This document shows positions 6,186 through 12,631 of a stretch of DNA of 15,507 nucleotides, piece after piece. Positions within the stretch are counted from its first letter, which is position 1; each line of letters begins with the position of its first letter. A program made the position numbers and the translations under genes. Origin of the DNA: an uncultured Coriobacteriaceae bacterium (lineage in GTDB: Bacteria; Actinomycetota; Coriobacteriia; Coriobacteriales; Eggerthellaceae); assembly GCA_902781245.1 (NCBI GenBank), contig CACZIP010000011.1, positions 1-15,507 of the forward strand, in the 5' to 3' direction. The notes below the pieces were generated by a model. The model saw nothing but the letters and a program-made list of their open reading frames with translations. It was not told where the DNA came from and did no database searches.

Positions 6186-7478
6186 CTACTCCCGAACGAG
6201 CGAAGTCGCCACCCCGATGGCATAGTCTTTCTGCGCGTCGCCTTCATCGGTCATCTCGACCGTCACATCGGGTGCAACACCCACGCGGTCGATGTCGCGA
6301 CCTTCGGGCGTCTTGTAATACGCCGCCGTATAACGGAGTGCACCGCCGAACGAAAGCACGCTGATTGTCTGAACCGAACCCTTCCCCATCGTGGTCGTGC
6401 CGATAACGGTCGCACGTTGGCTCTCTTTGAGAGCTGCGGCAAGGATTTCGGCACCGGCAGCGGAATTCTTGTTCGTGATCACGACGAGCGGAAGCGCTGT
6501 CGCAGTCTGACTGGAAGCGTTCTTCGTGATGATGCCATCAACCGTATGGATTTCAACGACCGTGCCCGAGCTCATGAACAGGCTGGCCATATCGACTGCC
6601 TGGCTGAGATAGCCGCCGGGGTTGTCGCGGACATCGAGCACGAACGCACCCGCACCTTGAGCTGTGAGTTCGGTGATTGCCGTTTGGACGAGCGAAGCAG
6701 AGTTTTGGGTGAACTGCCGAACCTTGATGTAGCCAACCCTGCGGTCGGCATCGTATTCAGTGTCGACGTTCGTCTGGTCGTATTCGGCGCACATCAACGT
6801 CGTCGTAAACGTCCCGCCGCCATCAGCCTCGAGCGACTCGGGCCTGCGCCACGTGATTACGACCGTCGATCCTTTGGATTGGCTGAGCTTCGCGGCAACC
6901 TCGGCCCTCGACCAACTTTGAGAATTGTCGCCGTTGATCGACTCGACGAAATCGCCTTCCTGGATGCCTGCGAGCTGAGCCTCGGAACCATCGAACACAT
7001 CGACCACATAGGCCATGCCGTTGTACTCGGAGAACAAGACCCCGATGCCAGCATAGCCCTCGCCCACCTGGTTCAGCAGCTCCCTATAACGCTCAGCCGT
7101 GTAGTAGCGGAGATAAGGATCGTACGTCGCACCGGCAAATGCCTCAAGCGTCTTGACGGTCACCTCGTCGAGATCGTACTCGTCAAGGCTGTCGTTTTTC
7201 AGCTTGTCCTCGACCTCTGCCACGCGCACCGACAGCGAGTTGTAAACATCTTTCGTGTCGTTCTGATCTGCGATGTTTGTAGCGAGGCCGGTCACCGTGT
7301 CGGGGAATCCGAGACGCTGCAGGAAATACGGATGATCGCGCACGAGGAAGCCAGCAGCGAACATCGCGCAAGCCAGAATAACAACGACGAAAATCTGTAT
7401 TAAACGAGAATTGCGCGCACGTATTTTCTGCGTGCGCGCAGCAACTCGTTGGTTTTTCCCTTTACCGCGTTCGCTCAT
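6186..7478 (-). CDS. ctpA: S41 carboxy-terminal processing protease with PDZ domain
   Basis: 430 residues, normal for the CtpA/CtpB/Prc group, serine proteases of the cell exterior that trim or degrade exported proteins. A basic N-terminus is followed by one membrane segment (about 26-46), so it is likely anchored with the protease outside. The conserved helix with YDPYLRYY (119-126) precedes a PDZ domain (about 140-212, GYAGIGV...DGSEAQLAGIQEGD). The protease core has DVRDNPGG (282-289), the catalytic serine in NKNSAAGAE (Ser339) and the catalytic lysine in TTMGKGSVQ (Lys366), so the Ser/Lys dyad is intact. It follows ftsX by 24 bases and precedes rnr by 3. The same ftsE-ftsX-ctp order is known from Bacillus (ctpB). 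A role in regulating a cell-wall hydrolase controlled by FtsEX is plausible, but that is inference from position. Confidence 0.93.
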   Translation of the reverse strand: MSERGKGKNQRVAARTQKIRARNSRLIQIFVVVILACAMFAAGFLVRDHPYFLQRLGFPDTVTGLATNIADQNDTKDVYNSLSVRVAEVEDKLKNDSLDEYDLDEVTVKTLEAFAGATYDPYLRYYTAERYRELLNQVGEGYAGIGVLFSEYNGMAYVVDVFDGSEAQLAGIQEGDFVESINGDNSQSWSRAEVAAKLSQSKGSTVVITWRRPESLEADGGGTFTTTLMCAEYDQTNVDTEYDADRRVGYIKVRQFTQNSASLVQTAITELTAQGAGAFVLDVRDNPGGYLSQAVDMASLFMSSGTVVEIHTVDGIITKNASSQTATALPLVVITNKNSAAGAEILAAALKESQRATVIGTTTMGKGSVQTISVLSFGGALRYTAAYYKTPEGRDIDRVGVAPDVTVEMTDEGDAQKDYAIGVATSLVRE

Positions 7479-7502
7479 AGCGTCGGCGCCTCTGTCGATT
7501 CG

Positions 7503-8408
7503 TTACACCTTCAGGTAGCGACGCATGGCGAGCATCGACCCGATAAGACCGATTATCAGACCCGCAACAAGAAGAATCAAGTAGATGAACAAGAACGTGT
7601 TCGGAGCCACATCAATCGGCAGGAACGCAAGCGACGCTTGAAGCCTGGGCAACGCCAGATTGCGAATCAGCTCAATGCTGACGATGGCAAGCGCTGCGCC
7701 GATGATTGCGTGGAGCGCACCCTCCATCAGGAATGGCCCGCGGATGAAGCCGTTCGATGCACCGACGAGGCGCATGATGGCGATCTCCTTGCGGCGAGCC
7801 ATGATGGCGAGGCGAATCGTGTTGTTGATGAACACGAGCGCGATGAACACGAGCAGGATGATCAGCGCAATGCCGATGTAACGAATATAGTTCGTCACCG
7901 AGAACAAGCGCTCGACCGTACGCTGTCCGTATTTCAGCGAATCGGACGGGTTGTCTTCGTCGGCAATCTTCTTGAACTGGTCAGATGATTCGATTTGCTT
8001 TGCGACTTCCTCGACCTTCTGCGGATCGGAAAGCTCAATGTCGATAGATGCCGGAAGCGGGTTGCCACCCAGCTCGTCGACAATGGCAGCGTTCGACGAC
8101 ATCTCGCGGAATTTCTCGAGAGCCTGGTCCTTCGTCGTGAACGACACGCTGGCGACACCGTCAAGGCCACGGATATAGTCTTGAGCGGCGGCAATATCGG
8201 ATTCGCTAGCTTCATCGGCAACGTAGGCAGTAATCGAGACTTCGTTCTCGACCGACTGGACGACGTTTTGGATGACGGCACCGCCCATCAGGAACAAGCC
8301 AATGATGAACAGCGACAGGAAAATCGTGATAATCGAACCGAGCGTCGTGGACAGATTGCGCGCGAAGCCCTGGAGCGATTGCTTGAGGAAATAAATGAGA
8401 CTAGACAT
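7503..8408 (-). CDS. ftsX: Cell division protein FtsX
   Basis: 301 residues, typical length. FtsX is the membrane partner of FtsE; the pair uses ATP hydrolysis to activate peptidoglycan hydrolases at the septum or side wall rather than to transport a substrate. Four membrane segments are visible at about 22-46, 176-199, 225-246 and 271-294. The extracytoplasmic domain (about 47-170) lies between the first two; in other bacteria this loop contacts the hydrolase or its adaptor. [16 protein letters not shown] (203-218) is the conserved cytoplasmic stretch of the FtsX/MacB fold that couples to the ATPase. Its ATG sits inside the end of ftsE (8-base overlap, ATGTCTAG), so the two are translationally coupled. 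No hydrolase partner gene is seen nearby; ctpA follows. Confidence 0.96.
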   Translation of the reverse strand: MSSLIYFLKQSLQGFARNLSTTLGSIITIFLSLFIIGLFLMGGAVIQNVVQSVENEVSITAYVADEASESDIAAAQDYIRGLDGVASVSFTTKDQALEKFREMSSNAAIVDELGGNPLPASIDIELSDPQKVEEVAKQIESSDQFKKIADEDNPSDSLKYGQRTVERLFSVTNYIRYIGIALIILLVFIALVFINNTIRLAIMARRKEIAIMRLVGASNGFIRGPFLMEGALHAIIGAALAIVSIELIRNLALPRLQASLAFLPIDVAPNTFLFIYLILLVAGLIIGLIGSMLAMRRYLKV

Positions 8409-9228
8409 CGAAACCGTACACCCCCCTCTGCTGGTCGCGCGTCAGGTGGCCGCGGTCGAGCGCGATAACGCGTCGACGCATGTTATCGACCATCTCACGG
8501 TCGTGCGTGGCAACAAGCACCGTGGTGCCCGTGCGGTTAATGCGCTCGAGCAGGTCCATGATGCCGCGCGACGTCTGCGGGTCAAGATTGCCCGTAGGCT
8601 CGTCGCACACGAGCAGCGGCGGACGGTTGACGATGGCACGCGCAATGGAAACGCGCTGAGCCTCGCCGCCCGATAGCTGATCGGGCAGCTTGTCGAGCTT
8701 GTCCTGCAAGCCGACGAGGCGCAGCACCTCGGGTACCTGGGTGCGGATGACGCTGCGGCTCTTACCGATAACCTCAAGCGCGAACGCGACGTTCTCGAAG
8801 ACCGTCTTGTTGGGCAGCAGCTTGAAGTCCTGGAACACGCAGCCGATGTTGCGGCGAAGGTAGGGCACACGCCAATTGCGCATGGAGCCGAGATCTTCGC
8901 CGGCGATGGTGATTTTGCCCGAGCTAGGCTTGAGCTCGCGGATGATCAAACGCACGAGGGTCGATTTGCCCGAGCCGGAATGGCCGACGAGGAAGACGAA
9001 CTCGCCAGGATAAATCTGCAGCGAGATGTCTTCGAGTGCCGGACGGTTCGGCTGAGCTGGATAGACCTTTGATACGCGATCGAATGCGATGACAGGTGCG
9101 CCTTGCTGAGGTAAATCGTCGATTTCGAGTACGGGCAGCGCTTCCGAGAGATCGGCAGCCAGCCGCCCCGTACGGGACGGAGCGCGTTCAAGACGCTGCT
9201 CTGCCCCCTGATTGGTGGCTTCAGTCAC
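8401..9228 (-). CDS. ftsE: Cell division ATP-binding protein FtsE
   Basis: 275 residues with a GTG start at 9228, chosen because GGAG lies about eight bases upstream and the frame has no suitable later start. FtsE is the ABC ATPase of the FtsEX complex on the inner face of the membrane. Motifs: Walker [10 protein letters not shown] (82-90), Q-loop VFQD (131-134), signature LSGGE (185-189), Walker [13 protein letters not shown] (205-216), and the switch histidine His242. All catalytic residues are intact. The usual FtsE (about 220-230 residues) would begin near residue 45 ([13 protein letters not shown]). The first 44 residues are an extra, polar, Glu/Arg-rich extension with no predicted fold. 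A consensus TATAAT lies just upstream. Confidence 0.96.
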   Translation of the reverse strand: MTEATNQGAEQRLERAPSRTGRLAADLSEALPVLEIDDLPQQGAPVIAFDRVSKVYPAQPNRPALEDISLQIYPGEFVFLVGHSGSGKSTLVRLIIRELKPSSGKITIAGEDLGSMRNWRVPYLRRNIGCVFQDFKLLPNKTVFENVAFALEVIGKSRSVIRTQVPEVLRLVGLQDKLDKLPDQLSGGEAQRVSIARAIVNRPPLLVCDEPTGNLDPQTSRGIMDLLERINRTGTTVLVATHDREMVDNMRRRVIALDRGHLTRDQQRGVYGFDV

Positions 9229-9268
9229 AGAATGCTCCGTTCGAATAGTCGTTTACTGAGACTGGTCG

Positions 9269-9277
9269 ATTATACCA
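9269..9277 (-). promoter_or_regulatory. Candidate ftsE promoter (extended -10)
   Basis: On the minus strand TGGTATAAT (9277-9269) is a perfect -10 with a TGN extension, in the 52-base gap between the transketolase stop and the ftsE GTG. Transcription would start near 9262 and give a leader of about 34 bases. The -35 position carries TTATCG, a weak match. It would let ftsE-ftsX-ctpA-rnr be expressed separately from the transketolase genes. Confidence 0.55.
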
Positions 9278-9280
9278 AGC

Positions 9281-10255
9281 CTATTTACGGGCGATAACCG
9301 TCTTCACAGCATCGTCAATCGCTATGGAATCGAGTCCATAAAAGACCGAAAGCTCTTCATAAGACCCTGACTTGCCGAAACAGTCCTTCATTCCGACGAA
9401 TTCGATTGGTGCTGGATGTCGGGAAGCCAACAGTTCGGCAACGGCGGATCCGAGGCCTCCGACGATGCTGTGTTCCTCGGCAGTGACGACGCAACCTGTC
9501 TTGGACACCGAGGCGACGATGGTCTCGGCATCGAGGGGCTTGACGGAGAACGCATCTATGACTTCCGCGGAAATGCCTTGAGCCTCGAGCTCGACGGCGG
9601 CCTTCATGGCTTGCTCGACCTCGACGCCACAAGCAACGATCGTCACATCCGAACCCTCGCGCAGCACGTACGAGCGCCCGAGCTCGAGCTCGACTCCGTC
9701 GGCGTAGACGCATGGCACCGATGCGCGGCCCATGCGCACATAGAAGGGGCCGGGCGTGGTCGCTGCAAGCCTGATGGCTGCAGCAGCGGCCGCGTAGTCG
9801 GCCGGAACGAGGACGCGCATGTTAGGCAGCCCGCGCATGATCGTGATGTCCTCGAGCATCTGATGGCTACCGCCATCAGGTCCCACCGAGATGCCTGCAT
9901 GGCTCGGGGCAATCTTGACGTCCAAATTGTTGTAGCACACGGTGTTGCGAATCTGATCGTAAGCACGGCCCGTGCCAAAGACGGCAAACGAGCCCGTAAA
10001 CGCGACGTTGCCCGCAAGCGCGAGGCCAGCGGCCACATCCACCATGTTCTGCTCAGCGATGCCCGCATTGAAATGACGCGCCGCATATTCGGGCTTCGCA
10101 TCGGCGAATTTCTTAGTGGTCGTCGAGCCCGACAGGTCGGCATCGACCGCGACGATGGGAACGCCCTCGTCTGCAAGCTGCACGAGCGTTACGCCGTAAG
10201 CTGCGCGTGTAGCCTTCTTCTGTTGCGCCAGGGTTTCGTCGGCGAGTTTAACCAT
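9281..10255 (-). CDS. tktB: Transketolase, C-terminal half (split enzyme)
   Basis: 324 residues from the ATG at 10255, which has AGGAGA about nine bases upstream; the longer open frame has no comparable signal. It corresponds to the pyrimidine-binding and C-terminal domains of transketolase, which moves two-carbon units between sugar phosphates in the non-oxidative pentose phosphate pathway using thiamine diphosphate. GIAEQNM (65-71) carries the glutamate (Glu68) that activates the cofactor's aminopyrimidine. PSHAGISVGPDGGSHQ is the conserved stretch of the middle domain, and the last ~120 residues (from about VELELGRSYVLREG) form the C-terminal domain. It acts with the N-terminal half encoded 14 bases upstream. 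Such two-gene transketolases are well known in archaea and several bacteria. DXS and the pyruvate dehydrogenase E1 beta subunit are related, but the pairing and motifs fit transketolase best. Confidence 0.93.
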   Translation of the reverse strand: MVKLADETLAQQKKATRAAYGVTLVQLADEGVPIVAVDADLSGSTTTKKFADAKPEYAARHFNAGIAEQNMVDVAAGLALAGNVAFTGSFAVFGTGRAYDQIRNTVCYNNLDVKIAPSHAGISVGPDGGSHQMLEDITIMRGLPNMRVLVPADYAAAAAAIRLAATTPGPFYVRMGRASVPCVYADGVELELGRSYVLREGSDVTIVACGVEVEQAMKAAVELEAQGISAEVIDAFSVKPLDAETIVASVSKTGCVVTAEEHSIVGGLGSAVAELLASRHPAPIEFVGMKDCFGKSGSYEELSVFYGLDSIAIDDAVKTVIARK

Positions 10256-10269
10256 GGGTATCTCCTGTC

Positions 10270-11085
10270 TTACGCGAGCTCTTCGAGAGCCTGGGCCAAC
10301 TCGTCGGCGTTGGGTGCTTTGCCATGCCAACTGGCTTGGTTTTCCATGTACGAAACGCCTTTGCCCTTGATTGTGTGGGCTATGACGGCGTGAGGTTTGC
10401 CGTTGCGCGATGCCTTCGCGTCGTTGAGCACGCCGATGACTGCTTCGATGTCATGGCCATCGACCTCAGATACATCCCAGCCGAACGCCTCGAACTTGGC
10501 GCAAATATCGCCCAGATCGCATACGTCGGACGTGCAACCGTCGATCTGCAGTCCATTGAGGTCGACGATTGCAATGAGGTTGTCGAGCTTGTTGTGGGCG
10601 GCAAACATGGCCGCTTCCCAAACCTGGCCCTCCTGGCATTCGCCGTCGCCCAACAGCGCGATGACGGCATGATCGTCGTTGTTGATCTTCAGACCGGCTG
10701 CCAAACCGCACGAAATCGAGAGACCCTGGCCGAGCGAGCCTGTGGAAACCTCGACACCGGGGACGAGGCTCGAATCGGGATGCCCCTGCAAACGCGAGCC
10801 GAGCTTGCGCAGCGTCATGAGTTCATCGACCGGGAAATAACCTGCATGTGCGAGCGCCGCATAAAGCGCAGGCGCTGCATGGCCCTTCGCAAGGATGAAG
10901 CGATCACGGTCGGCGGTTTTCGGATTTTGAGGGTCGTGCTTGAGAACGCCGCCGAAATACAACGCAGTCATTATGTCTGCGCACGAAAGGGACCCACCTG
11001 GATGGCCGCTGCCGGCCTCGCCGATCATCTTCACGATATCGAACCGCAGATCGTGAGCAATGCCCTTCAGCTCGCTAGCACTCAT
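10270..11085 (-). CDS. tktA: Transketolase, N-terminal half (split enzyme)
   Basis: 271 residues from the ATG at 11085, preceded by AAAGG about eight bases upstream; the open frame continues to 11172 but the extra stretch has no convincing start. It is the pyrophosphate-binding half of transketolase. GSGHPGG (25-31) holds the catalytic histidine region. The thiamine diphosphate motif begins with GDGECQEGQVWEA (146-158) and ends with the metal-binding asparagine Asn177 in IVDLN. GSLGQGL (116-122) and ILAKGHAAPALYA (64-76) are conserved as well. It ends 14 bases before the C-terminal half, so the subunits are probably made together. On the upstream side a 26-bp inverted repeat separates it from prfB. 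Confidence 0.94.
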   Translation of the reverse strand: MSASELKGIAHDLRFDIVKMIGEAGSGHPGGSLSCADIMTALYFGGVLKHDPQNPKTADRDRFILAKGHAAPALYAALAHAGYFPVDELMTLRKLGSRLQGHPDSSLVPGVEVSTGSLGQGLSISCGLAAGLKINNDDHAVIALLGDGECQEGQVWEAAMFAAHNKLDNLIAIVDLNGLQIDGCTSDVCDLGDICAKFEAFGWDVSEVDGHDIEAVIGVLNDAKASRNGKPHAVIAHTIKGKGVSYMENQASWHGKAPNADELAQALEELA

Positions 11086-11163
11086 AACGCACCTTTCTGT
11101 GCTGCAACCATCGAAAGCGTGGAGGGTGTTTCGTTTGAATTCTGCGTCTCTCCAATCGCGCTC

Positions 11164-11169
11164 ATTGTA
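11164..11169 (-). promoter_or_regulatory. Possible -10 box for the transketolase genes
   Basis: On the minus strand TACAAT (11169-11164) sits in the small palindrome TTGTACAA (11165-11172) about 80 bases before the ATG at 11085. No -35 match is seen at the expected distance. TATGAT (11207-11202) is an alternative box. Only one of these, or neither, may be used. Confidence 0.25.
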
Positions 11170-11253
11170 CAACGAATGTCACCTTTCGCCCCGATGGCAC
11201 AATCATATAATCAGCAATTCTAAAGAACTGCACAGGACGGAGTTTTACAAAGA

Positions 11254-11323
11254 GGCACAGAGTTCCCAGGGAGCGGTGTGCCACTCAGCAAAATGGAACA
11301 CCGCTCCCTGGGAACTCTGTGCC
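11254..11323. repeat. 26-bp perfect inverted repeat downstream of prfB, nested palindrome
   Basis: Two 26-base arms (11254-11279 and 11298-11323) are exact reverse complements with an 18-base loop, followed inward by CCA/TGG after one mismatch. The arm starts GGCACAGAGTTCCC and continues AGGGAGCGGTGT. A 29-base unit, 11254-11282, is itself symmetric: GGCACA...TCCC-A-GGGA...TGTGCC. The structure begins 12 bases after the prfB stop and could end its transcript. The base run after the hairpin on the minus strand (TCTTTG) is only a weak T-tract. A REP-like dispersed element is the alternative. Confidence 0.9.
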
Positions 11324-11335
11324 ACTTAAGCTCGT

Positions 11336-12433
11336 CTACTGCGAGGCCTTCCACTTGTGGAAGCCGATGACGAACTCGTCGATTTCGCCGTTGAGCACTC
11401 CATCGACGTTCCCAGTCTCGACACCGCTGCGCAGGTCCTTCACCATCTGATACGGATACAGCACGTAGTTTCGAATCTGGCTGCCGAACGAGTTTTCCAT
11501 GCGCTCGCCGCGCAATTCGTCGATTTCAGCCTGGCGCTTCTGCTCTTCGAGCTCGTAAAGTTTTGCTTTTAACACTCGGAACGCGGCTTCTTTGTTCTGG
11601 AGTTGGGATTTCTGGTTCTGGCACGTGACGACGATGCCAGTCGGCACATGGGTCAAGCGCACCGCAGAGTCGGTCGTGTTAACGCATTGGCCGCCTGGCC
11701 CGCTCGAGCGGTACACGTCGACCCGGACATCGTTCGGATCGAGATCGACTTCAATGTCGTCAGGCAGCACAGGCAACAGCTCAACGCTTGCAAACGTCGT
11801 ATGCCTGCGTGCTTTCGCATCGGTCGGGGAAATGCGCACGAGCCGATGCACGCCGATCTCGGATTGCAGCATGCCGTAGGCGTTACGCCCTTCGAACTGA
11901 ATCGTCGCACGGTCGATGCCGATGCCTTCGGCGTACGTGACATCGAGCACATGGACTTTCCAGCCCTTCGACTCGCCGTAGCGCGTGTACATCTTGAACA
12001 GCATGTCAGCCCAGTCATTGGCTTCAAGACCACCTTGACCGGGGTTGACCGTCAGAATTGCATCGCCGTCGTCGAACTCACCTGTGAACCAAGATGACAG
12101 CTCGAGCGAATCGAGCAACTTGGCAAGCTTCTCGCACGCATCAGATGCCTCAGCAGCAAAAGCCTCGTCCTCATCGGCAAGCTCGAATGCCGTTTGAGCG
12201 TCGTCGAAAAGCGAAACGGCATCGTCGTATTCCCGAATCGCCTCGCGCAGATTGCCCGCCCTCTTCGACACAGTCTGGGCATGGCTCACGTTGTCCCAGA
12301 AACCAGGTTGGGCCGTTTCCTCATCGAGAGCAGCCAATTCGGCCGACTTGTCATCGATATGCAGAAACGTGCGCGCGTCGTGCACACGCTGTCCAAGCTG
12401 CTCGATTGTCTTTGCGTCAAGATCCATTGCCAT
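11336..12433 (-). CDS. prfB: Peptide chain release factor 2 (RF2)
   Basis: 365 residues, full length. RF2 reads UAA and UGA on the ribosome and triggers release of the finished protein. The N-terminal helical domain (about 1-110) is followed by PGQGGLEANDWADML (131-145), HRLVRISPTDAKARRHT (196-212) and GPGGQCVN (245-252), where GGQ (247-249) is the peptide-release motif. The tripeptide at 202-204 reads SPT where most RF2 proteins have SPF. The gene runs as one uninterrupted frame from ATG: the region equivalent to the E. coli frameshift site reads TFLHIDDK with no in-frame TGA, so programmed frameshifting is absent. A second ATG at 12427 is a possible start. prfB next to secA and upstream of ftsEX is also the Bacillus order, but here the transketolase pair lies between prfB and ftsE. 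Confidence 0.95.
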   Translation of the reverse strand: MAMDLDAKTIEQLGQRVHDARTFLHIDDKSAELAALDEETAQPGFWDNVSHAQTVSKRAGNLREAIREYDDAVSLFDDAQTAFELADEDEAFAAEASDACEKLAKLLDSLELSSWFTGEFDDGDAILTVNPGQGGLEANDWADMLFKMYTRYGESKGWKVHVLDVTYAEGIGIDRATIQFEGRNAYGMLQSEIGVHRLVRISPTDAKARRHTTFASVELLPVLPDDIEVDLDPNDVRVDVYRSSGPGGQCVNTTDSAVRLTHVPTGIVVTCQNQKSQLQNKEAAFRVLKAKLYELEEQKRQAEIDELRGERMENSFGSQIRNYVLYPYQMVKDLRSGVETGNVDGVLNGEIDEFVIGFHKWKASQ

Positions 12434-12467
12434 CCGTCAGTTCCATTGCATTTCAATTATTTATTGG

Positions 12468-12478
12468 AGTCTCAGACT
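12468..12478. repeat. Small palindrome upstream of prfB
   Basis: AGTCT-C-AGACT is a perfect 5+1+5 palindrome, 35 bases before the prfB ATG in the intergenic region shared with the regulator gene. It could be an operator or chance. Confidence 0.3.
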
Positions 12479-12543
12479 ACCCTCATGGCTGCCATTCCGT
12501 TTCCAAAACACCCGCAATTCAAAGAAACTCTGTTGAAAATTGC

Positions 12544-12553
12544 GCGCATGCGC
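12544..12553. repeat. Palindrome GCGCATGCGC abutting the regulator promoter
   Basis: The 10-base perfect palindrome ends immediately before the TTGAAC -35 candidate, where an activator or repressor site would be expected. Short palindromes of this size can arise by chance in GC-rich DNA. Confidence 0.3.
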
Positions 12554-12583
12554 TTGAACGACACTCGGATATTCAACTAGAAT
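12554..12583 (+). promoter_or_regulatory. Candidate promoter of the BTAD regulator gene
   Basis: TTGAAC (12554-12559) and TAGAAT (12578-12583) are separated by 18 bases, a reasonable sigma-70-type pair (four and five of six matches to TTGACA/TATAAT). Transcription would start near 12590, leaving a leader of about 42 bases. A GCGC palindrome directly precedes the -35. Confidence 0.5.
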
Positions 12584-12631
12584 CAGCGTGCTTTGACCAG
12601 AGCATGAGACCACGCAAGAAAGGCTCGTGCT

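Noticed and set aside
10256..10330. Longer N-terminus of the transketolase C-terminal half
   Set aside because: The extension overlaps the end of the preceding gene and is Arg-rich without homology; ATG at 10255 has a good ribosome binding site.
11086..11172. Longer N-terminus of the transketolase N-terminal half
   Set aside because: No family similarity in the extra residues, and AAAGG stands before the ATG at 11085.
11254..11323. CRISPR repeat or insertion-sequence end
   Set aside because: Only one inverted pair, no spacer series, no transposase gene and no target duplication seen.
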